Below, piece after piece: positions 25,657 to 34,782 of a stretch of 64,000 nt of DNA (the stretch's first letter is position 1; each line of letters starts with the position of its first letter). The translations under genes and the position numbers were made by a program. Source of the stretch: Flavobacteriales bacterium UBA2306 (GTDB taxonomy: Bacteria; Bacteroidota; Bacteroidia; Flavobacteriales; Weeksellaceae); assembly GCA_002345565.1 (NCBI GenBank), contig DDVS01000004.1, positions 186,001-250,000 of the forward strand. The letters are read 5' to 3'. Under the pieces are notes generated by a model, which saw nothing but the letters and a program-made list of their open reading frames with translations, ran no database searches and was not told where the DNA came from.

Positions 25657-25844
25657 AACTTTTGCTCTTTATAAAATTAATTATAAAAAATCACACCAAA
25701 CTTTTCTTATGGCAATATATTTGATATTCACAATAAAATGTTAAATCTTTAGATTTTAAGAAATATTTAATAATTACAGCCCATTATTATTGTTGAGATA
25801 TTCTTAAAAATCGTAATTTTAACTTTTCAAACTTAAAAAAATAT

Positions 25845-27386
25845 ATGAACAACAAGTTTATTCCTATTATATCTGTTTTTATGACAATTTCCTTGGTGGT
25901 TTTTGTCTCGCTACAGTTATATTGGATTAAAGAATTATATACTTCGCTTGAGCAGGATTTTTCCAATAAAGTTTATTCCGCATTAGAAACTTCGACTCAG
26001 AAAGTCAATCAAATCGAGGTCAACAAATATTGGAATGAGACTTATAACAATGTTGGAAAAGAGGTTTTAGCATCTAAAAACCAACCAACTAAGACTTACA
26101 TCCAACAAAGTTCTGATTCTGCGAATCGTTCAAATATTCTTTTCCAAACAAGCATCGTTGAGAAACAAAATATTCCAGTTTCGGCAAAAGGAGACACTTT
26201 GTACACAACGAAACTTTACAAAGACGAAGGACAATTAAAACTGAAAAGAAGCAATCCTGAGCCTTTGACAACCAACATCAGCCGAGATCTTGATAATAAT
26301 TCTTATCAGATGAAGGAATTTGCACGGTTGAGTGCAACCAACCTTCCGATAGAAAAACGTGTTGACAGCAAAACCATTGATTCTGTGATTTCAAAAGAAT
26401 TGAGATTGAAAGGAATTGATACCAAATTTGGCTTTGGTGTCATCAACAAAACCAATCAATTGACGACGGTTGCGAACAACATCTATCTCGACCAAAAAGA
26501 TAAAACCAATTACACTTATCCGCTTTTTACAGACAGCAAAGATAGAACACTTTATACTCTGGCATTGGTTTTTCCAAGAAAGGATTATTCTTTGGTAAAA
26601 CATAATTTACCAATGTTGTTGGGAACTTTCATTTCGTTGTTGACGATTTTGGGGATTTATATTATCTCGATTAATTATATGATGAGACAGAAAAAAATTG
26701 CTGAAATCAAGACCGACTTCATCAATAATATGTCTCACGAGTTCAAGACGCCTTTGGCTACGATTTCTGTTGCAACGGATTCTTTAGCTAATGATAAAAT
26801 TGCCACTGACCCAGACAAAGTCAAATATTATTCAGGACTAATAAAACAGGAAAACCTGAGGATGAAAAAGCAGGTTGAAACCGTTCTGAATATGTCTAAA
26901 CTGGAACGAAACGAAATGCCTCTTCACCTAAAAGAAACCAACGTTCGGGAATTGATAAAAAGTATTGCCGAATCTTTCCGATTAATTGTCAATGAAAGAA
27001 ACGGAAGTTTAACAACGGATTTTAATGCGACTAAATATAATTTTTTAATCGATGAATTTCATATTTCGAATGCTTTGATTAATCTTCTTGATAACGCAAA
27101 CAAATATTCTCCTGAAACGCCAGAAATAAAGGTTAGCACGAGAAACGAAGGCAACTGGTACGTCATCGAAATTTCCGACAAAGGAATGGGAATGGAATCA
27201 AGCAATAAAAACAAAATTTTTGAAAAATTCTTCCGAGAAGAGACAGGAAATATTCATAATGTAAAAGGACAAGGACTTGGATTGTCTTATGTGAAAAAGA
27301 TTATTGAGAATCATAAAGGTCAAATCCACGTAGATTCTCACAAAGGAAAAGGAAGCACATTCACCATAAAACTTCCGATAATATAA
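25845..27386 (+). CDS. Sensor histidine kinase
   Basis: 513 residues. A membrane helix (residues about 8-27) and a second one (about 258-278) enclose a 230-residue periplasmic sensor with no family I recognise. There is no clear HAMP; the H-box follows the second helix almost at once, with phospho-acceptor His298 in NNMSHEFKTPLATI. The ATPase has the N-box ALINLLDNANKYS, G1 ISDKGMGM, F-box FEKFFR and G2 GQGLGLSYVKKI. Partner is the response regulator 138 bases downstream. The stimulus cannot be read; the leader has TTG and TAATTTTA (25793-25821) as a weak promoter. Confidence 0.9.
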   Translation: MNNKFIPIISVFMTISLVVFVSLQLYWIKELYTSLEQDFSNKVYSALETSTQKVNQIEVNKYWNETYNNVGKEVLASKNQPTKTYIQQSSDSANRSNILFQTSIVEKQNIPVSAKGDTLYTTKLYKDEGQLKLKRSNPEPLTTNISRDLDNNSYQMKEFARLSATNLPIEKRVDSKTIDSVISKELRLKGIDTKFGFGVINKTNQLTTVANNIYLDQKDKTNYTYPLFTDSKDRTLYTLALVFPRKDYSLVKHNLPMLLGTFISLLTILGIYIISINYMMRQKKIAEIKTDFINNMSHEFKTPLATISVATDSLANDKIATDPDKVKYYSGLIKQENLRMKKQVETVLNMSKLERNEMPLHLKETNVRELIKSIAESFRLIVNERNGSLTTDFNATKYNFLIDEFHISNALINLLDNANKYSPETPEIKVSTRNEGNWYVIEISDKGMGMESSNKNKIFEKFFREETGNIHNVKGQGLGLSYVKKIIENHKGQIHVDSHKGKGSTFTIKLPII

Positions 27387-27478
27387 ACAAATAATTGATT
27401 TGAATGAAGCAGAACTAAAACGTAAAGGAAAAAATCGAAATCAAATTTTAAACAACCAATCAAAATATTGACAAAACC

Positions 27479-27501
27479 GAAGAATCAAGAATTCTTCAAT
27501 T
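27479..27501 (+). other. Small hairpin between the kinase and regulator genes
   Basis: GAAGAAT (27479-27485) pairs with ATTCTTC (27491-27497), then AATTTTAATTATT. In the 137-base gap it could weakly attenuate transcription, or stabilise the mRNA 5' end. No separate promoter box is seen for the regulator. Confidence 0.35.
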
Positions 27502-27523
27502 TTAATTATTAAATCAAAAAGCT

Positions 27524-28213
27524 ATGAGCAACAGAATATTATTAGTAGAAGACGACCAAAGTTTTGGCGCAGTTCTTAAGGATTATTTAACCATCAACAA
27601 CTTCGAGGTGACATTGGCAACCGACGGAGAAATAGGACTGAAAGAGTTTACAGAAAAGGAATTCGACATCTGCATTTTCGATGTAATGATGCCGAAAAAA
27701 GACGGATTTTCTTTGGCAGAAGATGTGAAGAAAATTGATAAAAACACACCAATCATTTTCTTGACCGCAAGAAACATGCGTGAAGATATCCTAAAAGGTT
27801 ATCAATTAGGAGCGGATGATTACATCACAAAACCATTTGATACTGAGTTGCTTCTTTACAAAATCAAAGCTATTCTACAAAGAAGCGCTGTTTTGGAAAA
27901 TGAAGATCAGGAGCAGTTCAAAATCAGTAATATTTTCTTCGATTCTATGTTGAGACAATTAAGAGTTGGTGAAAACGAATACAAGCTTTCTCCAAAAGAA
28001 AACGAACTTCTGAAATTGCTTTGCATCCACAGAAACGACTTTATGCCAAGAGATTTAGCTTTGAGAAAAATCTGGAAAAAAGAGAATTATTTCACGGCGA
28101 GAAGTATGGATGTTTACATCGCAAAACTGAGAAAACTTCTGAAAGATGATGAAGGTTTGGAAATCATCAACGTTCACGGAGAAGGTTTCAGGCTATTAGT
28201 GAAAAACCCATAA
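27524..28213 (+). CDS. OmpR-family response regulator
   Basis: 229 residues. Receiver domain with acidic pair Glu9-Asp10-Asp11, phospho-acceptor Asp53 (CIFDVMMPKKDGF), the Thr in IIFLTARN and Lys in DDYITKPFD. The C-terminal winged helix has ELLKLLCIHRNDFMPRDLALRKIWKK and SMDVYIAKLRKLLKDD, then GEGFRLLV. It should bind DNA when phosphorylated by the adjoining histidine kinase. Targets are unknown. A strong terminator follows the stop by 8 bases. Confidence 0.92.
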   Translation: MSNRILLVEDDQSFGAVLKDYLTINNFEVTLATDGEIGLKEFTEKEFDICIFDVMMPKKDGFSLAEDVKKIDKNTPIIFLTARNMREDILKGYQLGADDYITKPFDTELLLYKIKAILQRSAVLENEDQEQFKISNIFFDSMLRQLRVGENEYKLSPKENELLKLLCIHRNDFMPRDLALRKIWKKENYFTARSMDVYIAKLRKLLKDDEGLEIINVHGEGFRLLVKNP

Positions 28214-28220
28214 AATTTTA

Positions 28221-28257
28221 AAAAACCCTTCAGAGTTTCTGAAGGGTTTTTAATACT
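28221..28257 (+). terminator. Terminator of the two-component operon
   Basis: AAAAACCCTTCAGA (28221-28234) pairs with TCTGAAGGGTTTTT (28238-28251) over a 3-base loop. The core is like the sufS terminator at 8484. Confidence 0.85.
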
Positions 28258-28290
28258 TTTTACATTGTACGTTTACATAATACAAATGAT

Positions 28291-29088
28291 TTAATTCGTT
28301 GCCATATTCTGCTTTGGAGAAGCAAGAATCGAATCCATTTTTTCAGCATTTTTCAGCCATTTAGAACTTGCGAGATATTTTTCGTCTGGATAATAAATAA
28401 ACAGACAAGTTCCGTTTTTTATCTTATTAATAATCGGTTGCGCCATTTCTCTGGAAACCGCTGGACAACCCCAACTTCTCCCCAATCTTTTCTCGGATTT
28501 GATAAAATTCTCGCTCACGTAATTGGCACCGTGCATTACGATACACCTTTCCAAAGCGGCATCGTTATAACCTCTATCCATCCCGAAAAGTCTCATAGAA
28601 TAGCCATTATCACCATTATAAGTCTGTTCTGTAACATAAAAACCGAGACTTGACTGGTGCGAATCTTCTGTGTTGGAAAAATTGGTTGCGAACTCTTCTC
28701 CCGTGCCTTTTCCGTGTGCGACCAATGTGTTGAACAGCACTTTTTTCTCATCCAAATCAATCACCCAAAGGCGTTTTCTGTTAGAAGATAAACTAAAATC
28801 ACAAATCGAAAGCAATTTGGCTGACGAAACAAGTTTTTGGGATTTTTTCAAATTTTGAAATCCTAAAAAGGCTTTTTCGAAGACTTCAAAATTCAATTTT
28901 TCATCCGTAAACTGAAGTTCTTTATAGATTTCTTCTGCGGGATTTTGTGATGAGAAATTCTTTTTTGGGTTTAGTTTAATTTCTTTTACAGTCGTTTGGG
29001 CTTGAGAGATTTTGTTCTCAGAACTTGCCGGATAAAAAGAAGTGGTTACTAAATAAACTAAGCATAACAATAATGGGAATTTCTTCAT
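28291..29088 (-). CDS. Murein L,D-transpeptidase catalytic-domain protein (YkuD_2)
   Basis: 265 residues with an N-terminal signal-like helix. After a helical region, the catalytic part has WVIDLDEKKVLFNTLVAHGKGTG, then IVMHGANY (His186) and GRSWGCPAVS (Cys208), the His/Cys pair of the YkuD fold in the YkuD_2 branch typical of Bacteroidota. Such enzymes make 3-3 crosslinks in peptidoglycan or attach proteins; the specific reaction is not proved for this branch. A cysteine within the signal (Cys9) is in the hydrophobic core and not a lipobox. Monocistronic, with its own -7 box at 29123-29130. Confidence 0.85.
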   Translation of the reverse strand: MKKFPLLLCLVYLVTTSFYPASSENKISQAQTTVKEIKLNPKKNFSSQNPAEEIYKELQFTDEKLNFEVFEKAFLGFQNLKKSQKLVSSAKLLSICDFSLSSNRKRLWVIDLDEKKVLFNTLVAHGKGTGEEFATNFSNTEDSHQSSLGFYVTEQTYNGDNGYSMRLFGMDRGYNDAALERCIVMHGANYVSENFIKSEKRLGRSWGCPAVSREMAQPIINKIKNGTCLFIYYPDEKYLASSKWLKNAEKMDSILASPKQNMATN

Positions 29089-29122
29089 TAATTATAGTAT
29101 TAGATTTTTATTTTGAGTGGTG

Positions 29123-29130
29123 CAAAATTA
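29123..29130 (-). promoter_or_regulatory. Promoter -7 box (TAATTTTG) for the YkuD_2 gene
   Basis: Exact TAnnTTTG on the minus strand, 34 bases from the ATG at 29088. Confidence 0.5.
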
Positions 29131-29281
29131 TATATAAATCATTTTCAATAGATTACAAAAATATTTTTTAACGATTTTTTAGTAAACTTTAACGCAAAAC
29201 CATATTTTTTGAACGATTTTTATTAAGACTTTATTATGATTGACACTTTTAAAGTTTTAAATTGCAATAAACTTTCGAAGT

Positions 29282-30043
29282 ATGTCAACACTTAAAATTG
29301 CAGGTCTCAATCTCGATATTTCTTGGAAAAACAAGGAACAAAATTTCAAACAAATTGAAGAAGAATTCGATTCTGTTGAAGCAGATTTGTTTCTACTTCC
29401 TGAGATGTTTTCTACGGGATTTTGTATGGAAGCCGAAGAAGTTGCAGATAGAAATTTGGAAACTTTAACTTGGATGAAATCCTTTGCTAAAAGGATAAAT
29501 TCGGCAGTTGCAGGAAGTGTTTCTGTGGAAGAAAATGGAAAATTCTATAATAGATTTTATTTTGTTTTTCCAGATGGAAGTTTTGAATATTACGACAAAA
29601 GACATTTGTTTTCTTACTCCGGCGAAGATAAAATCTACACAGCAGGAACAGAGCGAAAAATCATTGATTATAAGGGGTTTAAAATTCTTTTACAGGTTTG
29701 TTTTGACTTGCGTTTTCCTGTTTTTTCGAGAAATCAGAATGATTATGATGCCGTTTTATATGTTGCAAATTGGCCAAAATCCAGAGTTGAAGCTTGGAAA
29801 TCATTGTTAAAAGCGCGTTCGATTGAAAATCAGGCTTTTCTCTTTGGATTAAATCGAATTGGAACAGACGGCTATAATCTTGAATATGAGGAAAGTTCAT
29901 TAGTCTATTTTCCAGACGGACGAGAAATCTCCGAAAGAAAAAACAACCTCATCATAACCGAATGGAACTTAGAAGAATTGAAAGAATACCGAAATAAGTT
30001 TCCTTTTTTGAATGAAAGGGATGTGTTTGAAATAAGTTTATAA
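29282..30043 (+). CDS. Nitrilase-superfamily amidase (omega-amidase-like)
   Basis: 253 residues. The Glu-Lys-Cys triad is present: Glu in LFLLPEMFSTGF, Lys in YYDKRHLFSY and Cys in LLQVCFDLRFPVFSRN. RSIENQAFLFGLNRIG is typical of the family. The closest functional model is omega-amidase YafV/Nit2, which hydrolyses alpha-ketoglutaramate or ketosuccinamate arising from transamination; this is assigned by resemblance, not proof. No signal peptide. It stands alone between divergent and convergent neighbours. Confidence 0.82.
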   Translation: MSTLKIAGLNLDISWKNKEQNFKQIEEEFDSVEADLFLLPEMFSTGFCMEAEEVADRNLETLTWMKSFAKRINSAVAGSVSVEENGKFYNRFYFVFPDGSFEYYDKRHLFSYSGEDKIYTAGTERKIIDYKGFKILLQVCFDLRFPVFSRNQNDYDAVLYVANWPKSRVEAWKSLLKARSIENQAFLFGLNRIGTDGYNLEYEESSLVYFPDGREISERKNNLIITEWNLEELKEYRNKFPFLNERDVFEISL

Positions 30044-30056
30044 ACTTCATTCGATA

Positions 30057-30126
30057 TTGTCATTCCGGAGGAATCTAGATCTTGAGATTCTCTCAGAAAT
30101 CAAAGATTCGACGAAGTCAATGACAA
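30057..30126. repeat. 70-base element with TTGTCATT/AATGACAA ends
   Basis: TTGTCATT (30057-30064) is inverted at AATGACAA (30119-30126). Inside, AATCT and AGATT also face each other and GATTCTCTCAGAAATC is partly palindromic. It resembles the common TTGTCATTCCGA... intergenic units of bacterial genomes. Only one copy was noticed in this window. Confidence 0.5.
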
Positions 30127-30143
30127 ATTTTATATCTTTTTTT

Positions 30144-30446
30144 CTAATTAGAATACTGCTCCAGCAAACCAACCAAAGAATTAACATCGTGAACACCACT
30201 TTCTTTCCAAAGCAATTCTCCATTTTTGAAAATCGCTAAAGTCGGAACGCCACGAACACCATTTTCTGATGCAATTGATGGAAATTGGTCAACATCAATT
30301 TTTACGATTCTTGCTTTTTCTCCAACTTGCTCTTTTACAGAATTCAAAACTGAAGACTGAACTTTACAAGGCTGACACCAAGTTGCAAAAAAGTCAATCA
30401 AAACAGGACGTTCGGATTTTATTAGTTCTTGAAATTTTTGTGACAT
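30144..30446 (-). CDS. trxA: Thioredoxin
   Basis: 100 residues, a single thioredoxin domain with the active site FFATWCQPCKVQSSV (CxxC with QP between the cysteines, instead of the more usual GP), the cis-proline in RGVPTLAIF and VKIDVDQFPSIASENGV. It has no signal peptide. It follows the MBL-rhodanese gene with a 32-base gap on the same strand, suggesting a role in reducing persulfides or other thiol intermediates made there. The paralogue count is unknown, so it need not be the main thioredoxin. Confidence 0.85.
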   Translation of the reverse strand: MSQKFQELIKSERPVLIDFFATWCQPCKVQSSVLNSVKEQVGEKARIVKIDVDQFPSIASENGVRGVPTLAIFKNGELLWKESGVHDVNSLVGLLEQYSN

Positions 30447-30478
30447 AATGGTAGAAATTAAAGTTTAGATGTTAGATT

Positions 30479-31888
30479 CTACAAAGTTTTACTTTGACAT
30501 ACAAAATTACTCAATGGAAATTTCTCTGTTTTCTTAATCGCATTGAAGCCACCGTCAACCTCAGTGAAATTTCTATAACCTCTTGCCTGCAAAATACTTG
30601 CCGCAATCATACTCCTGTAACCTCCAGCACAATGAATATAAAAATGTTCAGAATTATCTAAAGAATTAACCCAATCATTGATGTAAGCCAAAGGTTTGCT
30701 GTAAGCTTCATTGATATGTTCTGCTTCGTATTCTGACTCTTTTCTCACATCAACAACTTTCACATTTTCAGAAAATTCACCAGCAAATTCTTCTGCTGAG
30801 ATTCTTCTGATTTCGTCGGTTTCTTTTCCTGAATTTTTCCAAGCTTCGAAACTCCCGTCCAAATAACCTAAAACATTATCAAATCCTACTCTGCTCAATC
30901 TGGTAATGACTTCTTCTTCTGTTCCTTCGTCAGAAACCAAAAGAATCGGCTGTTGGACATCTACAATCATTGCGCCGACCCAAGGTGCAAAATCACCTTT
31001 GATTCCAATATTGATTGAGTTTGGAACAAAACCTTTATGAAAAATCGCCGCACTTCTTGTATCCAAAATCAAAGCTCCGGTTTCTTCAGCCGCAATTTCA
31101 AATTCTTCCACAGACAACGGATTTTTTCCTTTTTTCAGAACTTGGTCAAAACTTGCGTAACCGCCTTTGTTCATTGCGACATTCATTCCGAAATATTTTG
31201 GCGGAGCAGTTAATCCGTCAAGAACTTCATTAATAAAAGATTCTTTGTTGGGTTGATTAAGTGCATAATTGGTTCTTTTCTGATTTCCCAAAGTATCTAC
31301 TGTTTCTTTCTGCATATTTTTTCCGCAAGCGGAACCAGCACCGTGAGCCGGATAAACCGTAATCGAATCATCCAAAGGTAAAATCTTGTTTTGAAGACTT
31401 TCGTAAAGCATTGCTGCTAAATCTCTTTCGTCAATTTCTCCTGCTTTCTGTGCTAAATCCGGTCTTCCAACATCTCCTAAAAATAATGTGTCGCCTGAGA
31501 AAATAGCTGTTTCTTTTCCATCTTCATCAATCAAAAGAAAAGTAGAGCTTTCCAAAGTATGTCCCGGTGTGTGAAGAACTTTTATTTTGACTTTTCCAAT
31601 TTCAAAAATCTGATTATCTTCTGCAATAATCGCTTCAAAATCTGGTTTTGCAGTCGGTCCAAAAACAATTGGAGCATCGGTTTTCTTTGATAAATCCAAA
31701 TGTCCAGAAACAAAATCTGCGTGAAAATGCGTTTCAAAAATATATTTGAGTTTCACGTTGTCTTTCTCCAAGCGCTCCAGATAAGGTTTCACTTCTCTTA
31801 GCGGATCAATAATTGCCGCTTCGTTTTCGGAAACGATGTAGTACGCACCTTGCGCAAGACAGCCAGTATATATTTGTTCAACCTTCAT
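30479..31888 (-). CDS. MBL-fold hydrolase with two rhodanese domains (persulfide dioxygenase-like)
   Basis: 469 residues. The metallo-beta-lactamase part (residues about 1-240) has FETHFHADFVSGH, HTPGHTLESS, FSGDTLFLGDVGRPD and YPAHGAGSACG, the pattern of ETHE1/persulfide dioxygenases. Rhodanese domain 1 (about 260-350, LILDTRSAAIFHKG) lacks a cysteine at its active loop and is likely structural. Domain 2 (about 365-455, VVDVRKESEYEAEHI) has HCAGGYRS with the catalytic Cys. It likely oxidises glutathione-like or other persulfides in sulfide detoxification. The start matches the family (MKVEQIYTGCLAQGAYYI). Thioredoxin follows it. Confidence 0.88.
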   Translation of the reverse strand: MKVEQIYTGCLAQGAYYIVSENEAAIIDPLREVKPYLERLEKDNVKLKYIFETHFHADFVSGHLDLSKKTDAPIVFGPTAKPDFEAIIAEDNQIFEIGKVKIKVLHTPGHTLESSTFLLIDEDGKETAIFSGDTLFLGDVGRPDLAQKAGEIDERDLAAMLYESLQNKILPLDDSITVYPAHGAGSACGKNMQKETVDTLGNQKRTNYALNQPNKESFINEVLDGLTAPPKYFGMNVAMNKGGYASFDQVLKKGKNPLSVEEFEIAAEETGALILDTRSAAIFHKGFVPNSINIGIKGDFAPWVGAMIVDVQQPILLVSDEGTEEEVITRLSRVGFDNVLGYLDGSFEAWKNSGKETDEIRRISAEEFAGEFSENVKVVDVRKESEYEAEHINEAYSKPLAYINDWVNSLDNSEHFYIHCAGGYRSMIAASILQARGYRNFTEVDGGFNAIKKTEKFPLSNFVCQSKTL

Positions 31889-32199
31889 AGGTATCGGTAG
31901 ATTTTAATCAGACTTTTTTTGATATTATGGGTTATCGTTTTGAAATACAAATATGAGGTTATTTGGATTAACAATAAATAATTTTTGAAAGATATTATGA
32001 ATTATTCCAATTCATAGTTAAACGAAAGTTCAACACTCCTTGTTTTCGCAATATTTATGCCTATACTAATATAATTGTCTGTTTTTATACAAGTGTTTTA
32101 TAAGCTAAAAAAAAGCAAATCACTAAAAAAGTTTAATTATCAAGTTCCTTTTCTGCGATTTTTTTATTTCGTATTTTAGCGCTTCAAAAATCCCGAAAA
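31889..32199. other. 311-base gap between the divergent MBL-rhodanese gene and mutS
   Basis: No gene is seen. It is strongly AT-rich. On the mutS side the -7-like TATTTTAG (32172-32179) stands 20 bases before the TTG start. On the other side I see no clean promoter. No repeat end of the window's families occurs in it. Confidence 0.5.
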
Positions 32200-34779
32200 T
32201 TGGCAAAGAAAGAAACTCCGTTGATGACGCAATACAATACAATCAAGGCGAAATATCCTGATGCATTATTGCTGTTCCGTGTTGGAGATTTCTATGAAAC
32301 TTTTGGACAAGATGCGATAAAAACGTCGCAAATTCTTGGCATTGTACTCACCAAAAGAGCCAATGGCGAAGGTCATATCGAATTGGCAGGATTTCCGCAT
32401 CATTCTGTAGATTCTTATTTACCAAAGCTTGTAAGAGCCGGAATGCGCGTTGCAATTTGTGACCAATTGGAAGACCCAAAATCTGTCAAAGGAATTGTAA
32501 AACGTGGCGTGACGGAATTGGTGACGCCAGGTGTTACTTTCAACGACCAAGTTCTGACTTCAAAGAAAAATAACTTCCTGCTTTCTCTTCATAAAGAAAA
32601 AGAAAAATACGGAATGGCGCTTGTGGATGTTTCTACCGGAGAATTTCTCGTGAGCGAAGGTAATCTTGAAAAATTACTTCACATTGTTCACACTTTTGAC
32701 CCGAGCGAAATTATCTATCAAAGAACTTCTGAGATTCCGAATCAGCTTAGGAATAAAAATGTTTTCAAGCTGGAAGATTGGGCGTTCAAATATCCTTATG
32801 CTTACGAAAAACTGACTTCGCATTTCAAAACGCAATCTTTGAAAGGTTTTGGAATTGATGAGCATAAATTAGGGATTACTGCAGCAGGAGCAATCTTTGC
32901 TTATTTGGTTGAAGATACGCATCACGCACTTTTACAACATATTACAAGAATTCAAGTGATTCCGCAGGATGATTATCTGATGATGGATAACTTCACTTTG
33001 AGAAACCTCGAGATTGTTTATTCTGCCAATCATCAAGGGAAATCTCTTCTTGATATTATCGATAAAACGTCTACTCCAATGGGCGGAAGATTATTGAGAA
33101 GACGTTTGATTTTACCTTTAAAAAACATCAGCGACATCAACAGAAGATTGAATCTGATTGAATTCCTTAACAAAGAAGATTCTTTGAAATATGATATCAA
33201 AGATTTGCTAAAAGGCATCTCTGATTTGGATAGATTAATTGGAAAATTAGCCGCTGAAAAGATTTCACCGAAAGAATTAGGTTATCTCCGTCAGAGTATT
33301 ATTAACATTAATGAAATCAGAAAATACCTTCTGAAATTTCCAGATGCTTTAGCGTGGATTGACCCTTTCATCAATCTTGAAGAATTAATCGATTTCATCA
33401 AAAATCATTTGAATGATGAACTTCCTGTCAACATCAACAAAGGAAATGTCATCAAAGAAGGAATATCAGAAGAACTCGACCATTTGAGAAATCTTCAAAG
33501 TAAAGGTCGTGGTTTCTTGGACGAAATGTGCCAACGCGAAATCGAAAGAACCGGAATTACAAGTTTAAAAATTGATTTCAATGGTGTTTTCGGCTATTAT
33601 ATTGAGGTTAGAAATACGCATAAAGACAAAGTTCCGGAAGATTGGATCAGAAAACAGACTTTGGTAAACGCAGAACGTTACATCACCGAAGAGCTGAAAG
33701 AATATGAAAATCAAATTCTTGGCGCTGAAGAAAAAATTGGAAAATTAGAATTAGAACTTTACAGAAATATCTGTGAAAATGTTTTGATTTATATTGACCA
33801 ATTGCAGGAAAATTCAAAACTAATTGGCGAATTGGATTGCGCTGTTGGTTTGTCAGATTTATCGGTTGAAGACAATTACACAAAACCGATTCTGAACGAT
33901 TCTTTCTCAATTGACATCCAGGAAGGACGACATCCAATCATAGAAAAATCACTTCCACTTGGCGAATCTTACATCCCGAATGATGTTTTTCTGGACAAAG
34001 ATTCTCAGCAAATTATAATGGTAACCGGACCGAATATGGCCGGTAAATCCGCGATTCTGAGACAAACTGCGATTATTGCTTTGTTGGCTCAAATCGGAAG
34101 TTTTGTTCCTGCGAAACACGCTGAAATTGGAACGCTTGACAAGATTTTCACAAGAGTTGGCGCAACGGATAATTTGTCTGCCGGCGAATCGACTTTTATG
34201 GTGGAAATGAATGAAGCGGCGAATATCCTTAATAATATCTCGGACAGAAGTTTGATTTTGCTTGACGAAATTGGACGTGGAACATCCACTTATGACGGCG
34301 TTTCTATTGCTTGGGCGATTGCAGAATATCTTCATCAACATCCAACTCAGCCAAAAACATTGTTTGCAACGCATTATCACGAGTTGAATGAAATGTCTGT
34401 CAACTTCGAAAGAATCAAGAACTTCCACGTCTCCATTCAGGAAGCAAAAGGCAATATTATATTCCTTAGAAAGTTGATTTCAGGAGGAAGCGAACACAGT
34501 TTTGGTATCCACGTAGCGAAGTTGGCAGGAATGCCTTCGAAAGTGGTGAATCGCGCCAATGAAATTCTTAAAACTCTTGAATCTACCAGAACAACTCAAG
34601 ATTCTGGAGAGAAAATAAAGCGTGTGACAGAAGAAAATCTTCAGCTTTCATTCTTTCAATTGGACGACCCTGTTCTTGAAAATATCAGAGAAGAATTGAC
34701 AAAAATTGACATCAATACTTTAACACCGATTGAAGCTCTGATGAAGTTGAACTCGATCAAAAAGATGATTGGTAGATAA
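32200..34779 (+). CDS. mutS: DNA mismatch repair protein MutS (TTG start)
   Basis: 859 residues. The start is TTG at 32200, giving MAKKETPLMTQYNTIK as in relatives; the first ATG at 32224 would cut the conserved lead. Mismatch-binding F-x-E lies in LLFRVGDFYETFG. The ATPase has Walker A GPNMAGKS (610-617), the signature STFMVEMNEAANIL and Walker B LLDEIGRGTSTYDG, then ATHYHELNEM. The C-terminal tail ends in a short helical tetramerisation-like segment. It recognises mismatches and recruits MutL, whose gene is 28 kb away. It is convergent, 3 bases apart, with a tiny lipoprotein gene. Confidence 0.96.
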   Translation: MAKKETPLMTQYNTIKAKYPDALLLFRVGDFYETFGQDAIKTSQILGIVLTKRANGEGHIELAGFPHHSVDSYLPKLVRAGMRVAICDQLEDPKSVKGIVKRGVTELVTPGVTFNDQVLTSKKNNFLLSLHKEKEKYGMALVDVSTGEFLVSEGNLEKLLHIVHTFDPSEIIYQRTSEIPNQLRNKNVFKLEDWAFKYPYAYEKLTSHFKTQSLKGFGIDEHKLGITAAGAIFAYLVEDTHHALLQHITRIQVIPQDDYLMMDNFTLRNLEIVYSANHQGKSLLDIIDKTSTPMGGRLLRRRLILPLKNISDINRRLNLIEFLNKEDSLKYDIKDLLKGISDLDRLIGKLAAEKISPKELGYLRQSIININEIRKYLLKFPDALAWIDPFINLEELIDFIKNHLNDELPVNINKGNVIKEGISEELDHLRNLQSKGRGFLDEMCQREIERTGITSLKIDFNGVFGYYIEVRNTHKDKVPEDWIRKQTLVNAERYITEELKEYENQILGAEEKIGKLELELYRNICENVLIYIDQLQENSKLIGELDCAVGLSDLSVEDNYTKPILNDSFSIDIQEGRHPIIEKSLPLGESYIPNDVFLDKDSQQIIMVTGPNMAGKSAILRQTAIIALLAQIGSFVPAKHAEIGTLDKIFTRVGATDNLSAGESTFMVEMNEAANILNNISDRSLILLDEIGRGTSTYDGVSIAWAIAEYLHQHPTQPKTLFATHYHELNEMSVNFERIKNFHVSIQEAKGNIIFLRKLISGGSEHSFGIHVAKLAGMPSKVVNRANEILKTLESTRTTQDSGEKIKRVTEENLQLSFFQLDDPVLENIREELTKIDINTLTPIEALMKLNSIKKMIGR

Positions 34780-34782
34780 CGA

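Noticed and set aside
27387..27523. Small frame in the gap between the kinase and regulator genes (LNEAELKRKGKNR-like, 23 codons)
   Set aside because: It needs a TTG start, has no ribosome binding site or conservation signal, and is too short to support.
33949..34428. 159-codon minus-strand frame opposite the mutS ATPase
   Set aside because: Antisense shadow of the highly conserved mutS Walker region; no start signal and no homology seen.
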